64,000 nt of DNA from Anadara kagoshimensis (lineage: Eukaryota; Mollusca; Bivalvia; Arcoida; Arcidae). Position 1 is the first letter of the stretch. Every line of letters begins with the position of its first letter. The stretch spans positions 21,758,057 through 21,822,056 of the forward strand of contig CM037871.1 of the NCBI GenBank assembly GCA_021292105.1. The letters run 5' to 3'. The translations under genes and the position numbers were made by a program. Below are positions 22,414 to 36,900 of the stretch, piece after piece. Under the pieces are notes generated by a model that saw nothing but the letters and a program-made list of their open reading frames with translations, ran no database searches and had not been told where the DNA came from.

Positions 22414-24367
22414 GCTCACCTGAGCCAAAGGCTCAGATGAGCTATTGCAATCTATCACCGTCCGTCGTGTGTAAACTTTACATTTTAATCTTCTCCTCCA
22501 AAACTACTGGGCCATATTTGATGAAACTTGGTGATTATTGTGCCTGGGTAACAGCCTTTCAAAACTGTGTTCGGGGTTTGGCCACGCCCAACAAGATGGC
22601 CACTGTTACTAAAAATAGCAAAAAGACAAAAAAATCTTCTTCTCTGAAACCAAAAGGTGCAGGCAAATTTTGATTGGATATTTGGATTCAGCATACCTAG
22701 GAACATTAAAATTGTGTTTTTCATGAAAATTAGACGAAAAATAGGTTACGCTTTTTTTGTGTAAAATTACATAATTTTTAAAATGAGACATTTATTGTTA
22801 TAACTTCATAACGGCTGAAGATAATTGTATGGAGTTTTCACTGTTGATCTTGTCTTGCAATTTTCTTCCAATTGATGTCAAGGTCGAAGGTCAAGGTCAT
22901 GTCCCAGTTTTTGACCTTTGATAAAAAATGCTATTTTTTTAACATTTCTTGTGATAATGGCGTAGGATTTTCAGTTATTTGTAGGTATTGACATGACGAT
23001 CATTTTGATACATAGATCAGGGTCATGGGTTCAAAGGTCAATGTCACAGATGTCCAAGAATACCAAAATAGTTAATTATCTGCAAAACTATGAATTTTTT
23101 GTATAGGCATGTATATCAGAATATTGTAGGTAATGGCACAATGGTCATTTTGATATATGAATAAAGGTCATGGGTTCAAAGGTCAAGGTCGCAGATGTAA
23201 ACAAGTACTGAAATGGTTAATTATCTCAAAAACTATAGACATGTATATAGGAATATTGTAGGTATTGGCCTAATGATCATTTTGATATATGAATGAAGGT
23301 CATAGGTTCAAAGGTCAAGGTCATAGAATTGAACGAATACTTAAATGGTTAATTATCTCAAAAACTATAAATTTTTGTATAGGCATGTATATTGGAATCT
23401 TGTAGATATTGGCCTAACGATAATTTTGATATATGAATGAAGGTCATAGGTTCAAAGGTCAAGGTCATAGCTGCAAACGAATATTTAAATGGTTAATTAT
23501 CTCAAAAACTATAAACTTTTTGTATAGGCATGTATATTAGAATATTGTAGGCATTTGCACAACGATCATTTTGATATATGAATGAAGTTCATAGGTTCAA
23601 AGGTCAAGGTCATAGATGCAAATGAATACTTAAATGGTTAATTATCTCAGAAACTATAAACTTTTTGTATAGGCATGTATATTAGAATATTGTAGGTATT
23701 GGCCTATCGATCATTTTGATATGTGAATGAAGGTCATAGGTTCAAAGGTCAAGGTCATAGATGCAAATGAATACTTAAATGGTTAATTATCTCAAAAACT
23801 ATAAACTTTTTGTATAGGCATGTATATTGGAATAAGGTACATATTGGCCTAACGATCATTTTGATATATGAATGAAGGTCATAGGTTCAAAGGTCAAGGT
23901 CATAGACGCGAATGAATACTTAAATAGTTAATTATCTCAAAAACTATAAACTTTTTGTATAGGCATGTATATTGGAATATTGTAGGCATTTGCACAACAA
24001 TCATTTTGATATATGAATGAAGTTCATAGGTTCAAAGGTCAAGGTCATAGATGCAAACGAATACTTAAATGGTTAATTATCTTAATAACTATGAAATCTT
24101 TGTATAGGCATGTATATTGGAATATTGTAGGTATTGGCCTAATGCACATTTTAATATACAGATGTTTTAGCTGTTTATAAGTAATAAATTGTAGCTAGAC
24201 TTTAAATATGTTATATATAGCATACTTATATAATAATTATTATAATTAATTTGCAAAAATACTTGCATATTATTGGCCCTTACTGCTGAAAATTTTGATA
24301 TTCTCTTTTATTAATGTCATTGACCATTGAACCTCTGCATAAGATATGTACTCTTCCTCAGGTGAGC
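22414..24367. mobile_element. Composite dispersed repeat with GCTCACCTGAG inverted ends and an internal array
   Basis: The ends are GCTCACCTGAG (22414-22424) and CTCAGGTGAGC (24357-24367), an 11-bp perfect inverted pair. The right flank reads GGCCCATGGGCCTCTTGTT. From memory, this start and end recur in many bivalve genomes as a high-copy non-autonomous element. The middle is the 145-bp array listed separately. Open frames near 22392-22791 belong to the element and match no protein I recognise. Confidence 0.7.
22960..24170. repeat. 145-bp tandem array inside the composite repeat
   Basis: The landmark GTTAATTATCT occurs at 23071, 23216, 23348, 23492, 23637, 23782, 23927 and 24072. Spacing is 145 bp except for one 132-bp and one 144-bp unit. 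Each unit contains GGTTCAAAGGTCAAGGTCAT. Confidence 0.9.
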
Positions 24368-24675
24368 GTTAAGGCCCATGGGCCTCTTGTTATAAAATTA
24401 ATATACCCATTATGAAATTATTCACTCAAGGCTGGTTCCTTGATTATATGCATTTAGATGTAATACAAATATTTTAAGTAAATATATCATACATGTATAT
24501 TTCACTTTACAATAATTTTATTAATTTGTCTTGTTTCAATATAATACCACCGCTGGAAAGGTGAAGGAGAAATCTGTGATCTAATATATACTTAATTAGT
24601 TATTTAGTTGATTTTTCACTGATCAACATATCTAATAAAGTGCAATTAAATACTTAATTCTGTTGTTTTGTTTCT

Positions 24676-24995
24676 ACTGTAGCTCAGTTGGTAATGCTCA
24701 CTCTGTATATGGGAAGTAGGGGATCAAATCTTGGGTGGGTCTGACTAATACTTAAAATAGGACGTGACTGTTCTTTTGTCAATCGCTTAGCATTTAGAAA
24801 TGAAAATCACAGGGTCCTTCGAAAGAGACCTTAAAAACCAATGTCCCATGACACGGTATGCATGGCATGCTAAAGAATCTCCCTGCACATTGTCCTAAGC
24901 ACACTACAAAGATCTAAATTTCTGCCACTTCACTTATAGCTGGTGACATCCTAATGTAAATGAATTATTTTTGACTGGGATGTAAAACCCCATTC
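24676..24995 (+). mobile_element. tRNA-headed SINE, family A
   Basis: TGTAGCTCAGTTGGTAATGC is the best-kept A box of the sense-strand family A copies. A weak B box, the shared body and the tail 'ttgactgggatgtaaaac' follow. Confidence 0.75.
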
Positions 24996-25059
24996 AATCA
25001 ATATACATTCCCACAAGCAATGAACCCCACATCACCTTATCAGTGTTTTTCTGAGTACT

Positions 25060-27635
25060 GATCAGTCAAGATTATTTCACCTATATTGAGGTTTTCAGTT
25101 TTGGGATGGTGAAGAAAACTGAAGTACCCATAATAAAACCACTGATCTTCAGCAAGCAAACTGACCAACTCTCGCACTAGGGTCTGCTGAGTTGCGATTC
25201 ATATCTAGCATGCAAGAGGTACTGTGATCCTTAAGCAGACGCTATACTAAGCCTTTTGGTTCATGACAGGGAAGCTTTAAAGGTACTATTAAAGGTCACT
25301 GTGACCTTAAATGACGGTTAAGGTCAACTTACTCTAGCCCTTCTACACTGATACTGTATGTCTATGTTTAAGTTTCAAGGTTCTTCAAAAAGCAGACATA
25401 TAATGAAAAAGAATAAAACAATTGTTTTGATTAAATTTAATTGTCTGTTATACCATTTATAAATTTACCTTCATTGCAAAATATCATATAATCTGTCCAA
25501 TTAATTATTTTTTTTTACAACTTTTATTGAAAAATATAATTATGCCAGCCTCACACATTTAAACTAACTTTCTAAATTAATATATTAAGACAAAAATAAT
25601 ATTAGCTTAGCTAAACTACATATGTTTACACTTGCACATACATTTGATTTCCTTTAAGGATCCATTTCTGTGAACTTTGACCTTTTATAGACTAAAGCAC
25701 AATGTCTATTTATTGGTTTCCTAGCAACATATAGTTTGTTCTATAATCACCATTCACTAAATAAGCAAAATAAAAGAATGTCTTCAAACATTATCAATCC
25801 GATAAGTTCATAACAAAACACAAAAATTAAAAATTATTCTTGTTATAAATTCTCCTTTGCATAAATACTTGATAACGAGACTCCCGAGTCAAGACCTTGT
25901 AGCTTTAATTCAATTTCTTCTTTTAAAAACTGAACAATGGATTTTTCGCAAGATTTGTTTAACTGAACAATGGATTTCCTGAAGTTGAAAACATTTCATT
26001 TAACTTCATTTCATATCAAGAGTTTTGTAGTAGTTTATTTTCCATCTTTCATTAACTCTCTAAATGCCCATGTAAAATTATTATGCAAAATTAACAAAGA
26101 AACAACAGTAAATAGTAAAAGAGAAAGAAAGAAATAACAAACATGGTAAATAAATGGATATTAATCAACAATAAAGAAATCAGAAATATGGTTAAAAATT
26201 ATAGAGTGAGCAAAGCTTTAAGCTTCATTAAACATCTGCTGTAGTTACGACACATACATATAAAACTGGAACTGATATGGCGCCTGTTAATACACACACA
26301 TGTATACACAATCATGTAATTTTTATCCATTTACATGTAATTGTACTTCAAGATGTTTTTCAAACTTGCTATTAAGCAAGGTGTTGCATAGTATTCTGAA
26401 TAAAGATCTGCAATATCAGATTTTTGTCTCTAATAATGACCCAGCCCTGTAAAAAAGTCATAGACTGACAGACTGCTTGTTATTTTAAACTCTGGGCAAT
26501 GTGACCTGGGATGTGGTTTACCAGTAATTATTTTGGGTGCCATTAACAAGTATACTTATTTTACAACTTAATATTGTGACTCTAAAGATTTCAACTTTAC
26601 ACACAAGAACGCCTTTTACAAAATCATGATTTTTATATTCATAATATAACATTATAAGCTTAATTTCATATGAAACATTCACCCATCTTAGCACAACAAC
26701 TGAACAGCATGGTGAAAGATGATAAAATGACATTAAAAGAACATTACAACAAATAATGCTTCCACCCTTATAGACATGTTGCATTGTCGGTAATATCAAA
26801 AGAAATGGAGGTTACAATAATGATTATACTCGGGGCGAGAAGGATACATATTGCTTAATTGTTTTAACAACCAAATCATGTAGATAAAATGTATAAGAAT
26901 AAAACAAATAAACCACAACAAGGATATACACGTACATTGTATATTCCTGAGCCTTAATATGATTCTAAATGCTTTGTTTACAACATATAAAAATCTTTGA
27001 CATTTCAGTAATCATAAAAACATATTTCAATTATATGTAAGTGATAGACAAAGAAGAAAAGAGAATCAAAACTCTTTGTGCTTGTTTTTGAGGAAAGAGT
27101 CGGCTAGTGAATTAAAGTTTAAAGTCAATCTAGATTCTGGATTTGGAATTTTCCATAGTCATAATTATTTTTTTAAATGTGAAACATTTGGTGCTATTTT
27201 TAATCATTTTGTTCTTTCTCTGCGGAACTGTTAATAACTTAAATGAGTTACTTTTCCTGGTGAATTCCTCAGAGATATTTTGATGTTTAGTAACTCATTG
27301 CACAGCAACACAATAACACTATATTACAGCAATATAGCAACAGCATTTTGCGCAAAAAAACAAAGTTGATTAATTTTTTTATTAATCTTTAAACACTCAT
27401 ATAATTATGATTTTCAGTAGTGTGTCAGTGTTTTCTTGAGTAAAATAAACCATTTCAAAGAATGTGAGTTATATAATCTACCATGATACCATCGTCAACA
27501 AAAAAGTTGAGAATAAAAGTAAATGTTTCAATCTTACAAAGTAACTGTGACAAGTCTCAATCAATCTTAATTTCTTATTACATAAGTATGTATTGAAATG
27601 GAACAAAACAAAGTAAAGAGATTGTAATTTAGATT
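25060..27635. other. Intergenic region between the convergent kinesin and FBPase genes
   Basis: A degenerate family C SINE lies in minus orientation at about 25060-25240. The rest, to 27635, is AT-rich DNA in which I see no exon, RNA gene or clear repeat. Confidence 0.45.
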
Positions 27636-27800
27636 GTTCACGATCTGATGGCAGAGTGTTTATAATTAAAAATGAGTTTAAACCATGTATACAGATATTA
27701 ATAGCCTATCATGTATTTGCAAAATCATGCCATTTTACACTTTATTCCTTACAATTACACATACCCTACTCACTATATACTTTGCCATCAGATCGTGAAC
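27636..27800. mobile_element. Small hairpin MITE with perfect 18-bp inverted ends
   Basis: GTTCACGATCTGATGGCA at 27636 is repeated exactly inverted at 27783-27800. The element is 165 bp long with no coding content and lies just beyond the FBPase polyadenylation signal. Confidence 0.75.
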
Positions 27801-27841
27801 AGCCTATAGTAGACTGTATCATTAAAATAATAAATTGCTGA

Positions 27842-27847
27842 TTTATT
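27842..27847 (-). promoter_or_regulatory. Candidate FBPase polyadenylation signal AATAAA
   Basis: AATAAA on the minus strand, about 130 nt downstream of the FBPase stop codon, in the expected position for a short 3' UTR. Confidence 0.55.
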
Positions 27848-27976
27848 TCAATGTGCACCATAATATAAAATCATTCTACTAAAATTATTATATCCCACAG
27901 TGACAAAATGTCACAAGATTCTACAAAATCTAAGTATCCACAAGTAGTATGTCACTTATTCACAGAATAAGATTGT

Positions 27977-30900
27977 TTATTTTTGATGTTTTTTGTACAA
28001 GTCGAACACTTCCTGTACATCTTCTTTAGATCCCATAAAGACTGGACACTTGTCGTGAATATCATTAGGTTTTATATCCAGTATACGCTGTGTACCTGTG
28101 ATGGCCATCCCTCCAGCTTGTTCTATCAGATAGGCCATAGGTGCAGATTCATACAGAAGTCGTAACTGAAAGTAAAAAAATATAGTCAAATTATTATTTT
28201 ATCATATTATCTATATTTTCCCAAATTGACTCAATGTTTGTAAAATGTTTTCATATTAACTGGTACTTTTTAAAACTAAAGCAGTTATAGAAATTACCAA
28301 GGGATGATATATTGTAATTAACTGAGAAATAATGTTATTTTTACTGAGAAATGATGTTATTTTTACCAAGGAATGTTTGCATTTTTACCAAAGAATGATG
28401 CCATTTTTACCAAAGAATGATGCCATTTCTTACCAAAGAATGATAACATTTTATATTTTTAATGAGGGAAGATGTCATTTTTAAAGAGGAATGATGTCAT
28501 TTTTAACTGAAAAATGATATCAATTTCTCTCCTTTTTCATTAAGTTTAACAATGCCGTCATCATTTTGCAAAACAGCCAATAGCCTGATGGCCCAATGAA
28601 ACTCTGCCAATTACCACACAGAAATGTGACAGCCCTGAAATTACAGGTCTTGATTTTAGATAAAGGTCACTGATGCTGATTTTACTTATAATGAAGACTT
28701 ACCTTGCCGTTTTTGTTTTCTGATGTTGCTGGGTACATAAATATACCACCATATACTATAGTTCTGTGGACATCTGCTACCATAGATCCTATGTATCTGG
28801 CTCCGGTTATATCAGTCACTTACCTTGCTGTTTTTGTTTTCTGATGTTGCTGGGTACATAAATATACCACCATATACTATAGTTCTGTGTACGTCTGCTA
28901 CCATTGATTCTATGTATCTGGCCCCGGTTATATCAGACACTTACCTTGCCGTTTTTGTTTTCTGATGTTGCTGGGTACATAAATATACCACCATATACTA
29001 TAGTTCTGTGTACGTCTGCTACCACAGATCCTATGTATCTGACCCTGGTTATAACAGACACTTACCTTGCCGTTTTTGTTTTCTGATGTTGCTGGGTACA
29101 TAAATATACCACCATATACTATAGTTCTGTGTACGTCTGCTACCACAGATCCTATGTATCTGACCCTGGTTATAACAGACACTTACCTTGCCGTTTTTGT
29201 TTTCTGATGTTGCTGGGTACATAAATATACCACCATATACTAAAGTTCTGTGTACGTCTGCTACCATTGATCCAATGTATCTGGCCCCAGTTATAACAGA
29301 CACTTACCTTGCCGTTTTTGTTTTCTGATGTTGCTGGGTACATAAATATACCACCATATACTATAGTTCTGTGTACGTCTGCTACCACAGATCCTATGTA
29401 TCTGACCCTGGTTATAACAGACACTTACCTTGCCGTTTTTGTTTTCCGATGTTGCTGGGTACATAAATATACCACCATATACTATAGTTCTGTGGACGTC
29501 TGCTACCATTGATCCTATGTACTGTGAAATCATTAATTTTCGTTGGGTCCAATTTTCGTGGAATCGGTAAAAAATAACATTTCGTTGGGACGTAAATTCG
29601 TGGTTTTACTGTTTTGTCAAAAATGTAGTTTGTCCTTTGGGCCTTGATAACGGGTAGGAAGTCATATTTTGTTTGTTTATCGGCACCTATAGAAAAAGTT
29701 ATTTGTTGAAATAAGAAAGCAATAAACCGTGACAGAGACGCGGATTAATGAATAAGTCTCGGGTAGGCGCTAATTACCTGTAGTCATTATATCAGTAACA
29801 ATTAACTACACAAGCGATGTGACACCTGGCCTGAGTAGATCTACCTGTTACGTTGTACAAATAAGCGGTAATTAATTAGATTTAAAAGTTTATGCATAGA
29901 ACATCAATCACAACGTGTTTTATAATCACTTTACAAGAAACTGAATGTTTTTTCTGTGACATCGGCAACGTTATAAAAATTCTAATTATTGACCTCTGAT
30001 GACCTAATCAGCTGTTTACGAGAGTAACAATGGCGGCTCTTACCGATTGATTCGAATGAAGTTTCGTTTTTTAGAAATCAAACAGCTGACTTAGTAATAA
30101 TAAATATAAAACAGGTTTATAGAGATTGTTAAAATGTTTATTTAATTAATATGTAATCGGATTGGAATTTAAATGAGACGGGCCATAACTGATGATGAAA
30201 GTTACGGTTAGAAACCTGTCTGTCCCTATCGTCCCGACCAGTTCCTAATTGAAAACAAACATTTAAAAAAATTAATGAAGAATTTATTAAACATAATATA
30301 TTTACTGAAATAATTTTCATAATTAAATTAAACATCCACACATCTTTAACTCCTGAAAAGTTTGGGTTTATGTGCGAGTTACGCTAGAGCAAAACAATAT
30401 GGTACATATATGCATGTCCATTAGTTATCATATATCTTGTCTTTTTACTTGAGGTTAATATTTCGTGGTGGTCGTAAATTCGTGGTTCAGACTGTCCACT
30501 AAAACCACGAAAATTGATCCCCAACGGAAATTAATGATTTCACAGTATCTGGCCCCGGTTATAACAGACACTTACCTTGCCGTTTTTGTTTTCTGATGTT
30601 GCTGGGTACATAAATATACCACCATATACTATAGTTCTGTGGACGTCTGCTACCATTGATCCTATGTATCTGGCTCCGTAGGGTTTACCAGTCTGATTAA
30701 ATAAAACAAATTATACATGTACTGTATTGTATCTGTAGAACAATAGCAGCTCAAATGTGTTGGGAGCATGTGATTCCTTTAAAGGGGGCATGTGATTTCT
30801 TTAAAGGGCATTGCAAGTGGAATGGTATTATACATTCCAGTCAAGATAATTCCATCCATATTATGTGGTTAATTCTGAAATGGTAGAGAAAACTGGAGTA

Positions 30901-33900
30901 CCTATAGGAAACCATGATCTTGGGCAAGTGGGACAAATATCAGACAATGATAGATGGTAGTGTATGTAAGTGCAACAACTTATCACATTTCACACTCTGC
31001 AGGATAGACCTTAAAGCGAGGAATAAGTCTCTCAATAGAATTTCATGTAGTAAAGAAACAAAACTTAATGAAAACTATCTTTGCAACAATAGGGTTTATA
31101 AGTCTCTTCAAGAAGTGTCAGTGCAGTATTGAGATTTCAAATAAACAGTGTCAAATGACATCATAAAACAACTAACATGAAGTAATTAGATATAAGTTAT
31201 TAAACAAGATTGTCAAACCGTAACTGGGAGACAAATGGCCAGATGGCTTTAAGGTTGCAGACTCATGATATAAGGGTCTCATTTCAGGTATGTCACCGGT
31301 TAAGGTATTTAATTTCACAATGCTCCACTTGCAAAATGAATAGGTACCAGCAAATATTCTGGGTGTTAACTATATAAAAATGGCAACTGAAAACTCAGGC
31401 TTACTGACAACTCAGTAATACTGTCAAATTAAAAGTACAAATGATACATATAATTTACATATAAGCTCTTATACTACATTTCAAGGTGTCATGATCATAC
31501 TTACTTTGGGAAATTTTTTACTTTTTACATATTCCTTTGTTGGTTCATCCCAATATTGTTCATAACCTTCGTTTAAGGAATAAATTTTCCCTCTTGGTTT
31601 AATTCTCATGTTGTGTTCTGTCAACAGGAATTCACCAATGGCCTTAAAATTTAAATAACAAACAAGAAAAATAAACAAAATCTCTATTGGTAGACTTATT
31701 ACTGTATAGCTGTTTAATTCTGCGGGGAATAAGTTACACGGCTCAGACACTGGAACTTATTCTCGGAAATTACATTTTGTGGTGCAGTGGCCAGTGTTAA
31801 CAATTTTCTGTACGGATTGTCGCAGTATTGGTTTAATGCATGGTACATGAAAATATTCACTTGGTATTTCAGTTCGCGCTATGAAGTCAAAATGTGAGGA
31901 TAGAAAAACTAAATTCCCAGTGAATTAAAGCAACTATACAGTATACATGATAGTGTTGGGTTTTGGTTGCAATTTTATAATCAAGGAGTGATTGGTTTTG
32001 TATATGTAGCCATCAATCATCAGTTACAATCAGTTAACAGAATTTTTTTGTAAGTTTTTAAAAAGCTTATTTATAAGCTTATTTCTGTATTATTTTAATA
32101 TTTTTCCTATAATAGAGAGTGGAGTAGATCAGAGTAACAATTGATTCTCTAACTTAAATCAAGACAATTAGTTCTTGGATGCTGTAGTGCCTGGAGAAAA
32201 CCAGACTTTTTGGCATTTCTTTTGACTTTCTCACCTTAGATTTTGCACTGATGCATTGAATGGGATTTTGACCTAGACAGCTGTGATCTGTAAGTGCACA
32301 CTTTATCATTTTTGGAATAACAGTGATCAAATTGGGACATTTTTCCCAGGGAAAACTAACAACACTTGTATATTTGGTCCTGTAAATCACCTTATATTAA
32401 TGAGTGGAGTTGAGAAACAGTGTTTAACACTTAGTCAAGTTCACTTACATCGAGACCTCCTTTTATTAGTGCATGTTTATTCTAGCGATTTTACTTTACA
32501 GAAAAATAACCAGTTTTATTTTAGCATGCCAACTTATACTTAATTTTAGAGATTTTTTATTGTAGCAGACCAGTCAGACCACAAAATTGCTAATATGAAA
32601 CTGCTGCTAAAATCTTATTTTACTAATTTACATTAGTACTGATAACTTACAAAACCATATTGAAATGTCCACAAAAATAATTTCATATTGGTACCACCAA
32701 ACAATGAACAACTCAAGTGTACTAGAATATAAACTTACCGGGTCATACATGAATCCATTGACACCATTACCACTTGAGAAGACGATCATGGTGGCACTTC
32801 CATATAAGGCATAACCAGCTGCCACCATTTCTGTCCCTGGCTGTAAACAATCTGCTTGAGTTGGTGGACTATCATCTTTCTGTTTAAATATAGAAATACA
32901 CCGTCACTATTTTAAATCAATCCAACAAAGTTATTATTACAAAAGAACTTCTAATAATGATTCTACCTTTAATACTTTGGAAGATATACAGGAAAACCTG
33001 TATATAAAGACAACCTAAGGAACCTAAAATATGGACTTTATAAACCGACAGTCTTAGAAATAGATGTTCATTTTGATTGAAATTTTAAGCCAATTGAACT
33101 TTAAACATTAGTCTTAAGGGTCAGGTGGACTTTATATACAGGTGGTCACTATAGCAGTTCTTAATGTGCTAATAGACAAAGATAATGGGCAGGTTAGTCC
33201 CTTTTTACCCCAAATTTAGACTACTGGCTTGATAAATAACAAATTTGACCTGTCTGCTTGACCTTAGATTTAAATTGTCCACTTGACCTTTGATTTAAAC
33301 ATTTATTATGAACGAGTTAATTTAAGGATCATGCATGTAAATATTTTTTTTATAATGACAACACTAATCACAGGCAATGTGGATAAAAAACTATATATTA
33401 ACTGGGAATCCTAACACTACCCAATGGCATGTATCGAGTGGGTTCTTCTTTATGAATATTCTTAATGAAAGGTCAGATAGGCAGGTCAAAGTTATTTGCG
33501 TATATAAGTAAATAATTATTAACTTAAATTATTGTTTAACCTTATGCGAACAGGTTCAGGACATAATACATAAATAGCCTTCATCATGGCACATTTTTAT
33601 ATACAATGTGATCTACCCCCAGTACATTTAATGCATTTTCAGCAAAATATATGATATTGACACAATGTCCTGATATCTATAAGATGTCGTGATACTAGAC
33701 ATGGATTTATATTTATTTACCTGTACAGTACAGACTACTGATAAACTTATAGAGGTATAAAGATGACCTTTACAGGTACTCACCTTTCTGAAGATAGAGA
33801 ATATAGAGCCTATGGAAACTAAACAGTCAATGTTAGACGAACCATCTAGTGGATCAAAACAAACAATGTATCTACCCTGAAATAAAGAAATAAACAATAT

Positions 33901-36900
33901 ATACACTTCCATCCACAAATATTTAAATACAGTTTTATATTTGCTATAGGTTTACATTATAATCATCATATCAAATTTTGTTCATACAATTAAAATATTG
34001 AAGCTCTTCCTGTATTTGAAAGTGGTATCTTAACTTTATGCTATAAATGTATGTAATAAAGTCGTTTTTATTGAAAATCAATTTTCTTGGATTTTTCGAA
34101 AATTTTCCGGGGGAAAAAAATGGGGAAAATTATATATAGTGTATATACAATATGTAAAGAGAGGTCCACAGATCCAAGGGTATTATATCTACCCGAAAAT
34201 ACAAACTAGAATAAAAGAAAAACTATATGGCATAAAATAAGATTCACTGTTCTAAAGACTGTCAACATAGACCCAGCAAAAAAACCATACAAAGGGCCAG
34301 AAAACACCTGGTGGCATTGTTCAAGTGTTGTTTGTTGTATGATACTAAACCAATATCTATTTAATTTATATTACAGTGGGCCAGTGGTCCTTCTAATATA
34401 TCAAAGTATACAATGAAAATATCTTCACTATTGTACATTACAGTAAAACCTCATTTTATCTAAATATTCCTATTTAAATTTGCCATCTCACTTATCATCA
34501 CAGTATTTTTAGTCCTAAAGTCCATTTTATTCCAGTTTTGCCACAAATGTATTAAGTAAAACATAAGCATCACTTTTTATAGGTTTTGCCACAGTATTTT
34601 TAAGTCCTATAGTCCATTTTATTCTAGTATTTTTTACTCTTCAAGTCCATATTTCTTCTGGTTTTTTTTCAGTATTAGTCTCCCTAGATTATTCACCAAA
34701 CCTCTGTAAAGTCAATATCTGACTAAATTATAAATAAATAGTGGATTTAAAATGAATTTTACTGTACTTCATAAAACAAAATATATTGAATAGTTATAAC
34801 AAGCTTACACTTTTTTCCGTCTCTACGGCGATGCAGTTATCATTTTCTTCTGACACCAACAAAGCTGTTAAATAGGAGGATTTAAGCATGTTGATAAATA
34901 GGTCATTGGCCAAGACGTCCAACTTCTTAACTTCATCTCCGGTGACATTGGTTTGTCCAGCGATTCCATATCTGTTAAAAAGACAAGATTTACTCCTAAT
35001 ATATACTGTCTCATTATCCCAAGTTTAACCCCAGTTCTCTTAAAGAAGGTTCGAGTTTTCCTCCACATGCAATGGTTTCCTCCACCACCCTGAACTGGCC
35101 ACCTAGATATAAGTGAAAGAATTCAGACTGTGGTGTAAAACACACTTACCAGGTGCTCCATTCAACATCAAGTTAAGATCTTAAACTTACTGTAAAATTC
35201 AGAACAAACATGGCAGACAAGGGTGCCACTTTAGACCACATTGAGATTTAAAGGTGGGGTAAAATAGGCCAACAGGTTGGTGATTTCTTGATTGATACCA
35301 TCAAAGCAAATATACTGTAAATGTATTTAGTTTCACACGCATTCATTTTTTCGCGGTTTATGGAAATTAAGACATATTCGTGTATTTAAATTTTCTTGTT
35401 TTTGAAATATTTACCATAACACAATAGCTTGGAAAGAATTTTTGTGCAAAAGAAATGACTTTGAAATTAGCGAAAATAAGTACACTGCAAAATTTAATAG
35501 GTTTAGAGTACCAGTAATTATTTACAAAATGGTCAGTTTACCAGTTGTAGACAACATTTATTCATTGATTCATCAATCAAATAATTAATTAATTATTCAG
35601 TCACTTAAAACTAATCTCAGTAGAATGTTTACAGTATTAAACATTGTATAATAATCTAACTACCGGTATGACATAGCATAAGTCGTAATAAGTAGCATCA
35701 CTAGATAAATATATACATACCGGTATGTACATTCCTCAAGTATTTAATAAGGAAATGATAATCTATGTATTATGTTACTTTACATAGATATGTCATATCC
35801 TGCAACTAATACATGTAGTAGGTTCTTACTAATTCAATATCAACTGAAATGCATAACTTTTAAGTACATAACAGTCATGATGTACTGTAAATTAGGAAAT
35901 TTTTGGGTCTATTTCATTTTCACATAATTTCATGAAAGTAACAGGAAGCAAAAAAAAAATGCTAGAGAATATTTTGGTTTATTATAATTCAGTAATGATC
36001 AACATGATGGCATCATCTGACAAGTATGCAAATATCTTGAAATGTTGATTGTTGCACAATTTAAATGACACCATAATTTCTCAATTTACAGTATTGTCTC
36101 TTAAATTATACAATGTCATGTATTAATCAATGTCAATCATCTATGTATGCAACTTCAGCAGTGACTTAAAAATGTTTTAACTCATCAGTCTTGTCACAGC
36201 TATGGGTCTCATCGTGTTCTGTTGGCCTTTAGAAGAGTTGAGTAATGGTGTTTAACATCCCAGTCAAGATTATTTTGCTAATATTGAGAGCTATAGGGGA
36301 AGGTGCAGAAATTTTGCTTGTGTGTTGCGCTGATGGCATTATACAACGAGAGGGTATAAAATGTGTAGGCGGGCTGGCAAAATCTTACACCCAATTTTCA
36401 ATGATCTATATTTCAATAAATATCTATTGGATTTTTATAATATTTTTACACAATATTGGGCATAATCTCAATTTTTTAAATATATTTTGATTTAAAAAAA
36501 ATATTTGATACTTTTGAAGTTATTACAAAAAACATGGGATACACTTTTTTCAATCGGTCAAAATTCATCCGAGACAGGATAACAAAATTTTACAACCCGA
36601 TTTTCATTGATCTATATTTCCATTAATATGTATTGGATTTATATAGTATTTTGACATAATATCCGGCATGACCTAAACTTTTTAAATATGTTTTTGATTT
36701 TAAAAAATATTTAATATTTTTGAAGTTATTAAAGAAAATACGGGCTACACTTTTTCCAATCGGTCAAAATTCATCCGAGACAGGACGGGTAAGCTCTGAA
36801 CATTGATCGATATCTCTTCACATGATTATGCTTGCCTATTAAAATTTGCAACAAATACGCGGTGAATATGTATCTTTGATACCAACAAATGGTACTTCCT

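Noticed and set aside
22392..22791. Short open frames at the start of the composite repeat
   Set aside because: They lie in a non-autonomous dispersed repeat and match no transposase I know.
28928..29533. Overlapping minus frames containing VADVHRT repeated
   Set aside because: They run across tandem partial copies of FBPase exon 6, alternating between the native and a shifted frame; not separate genes.
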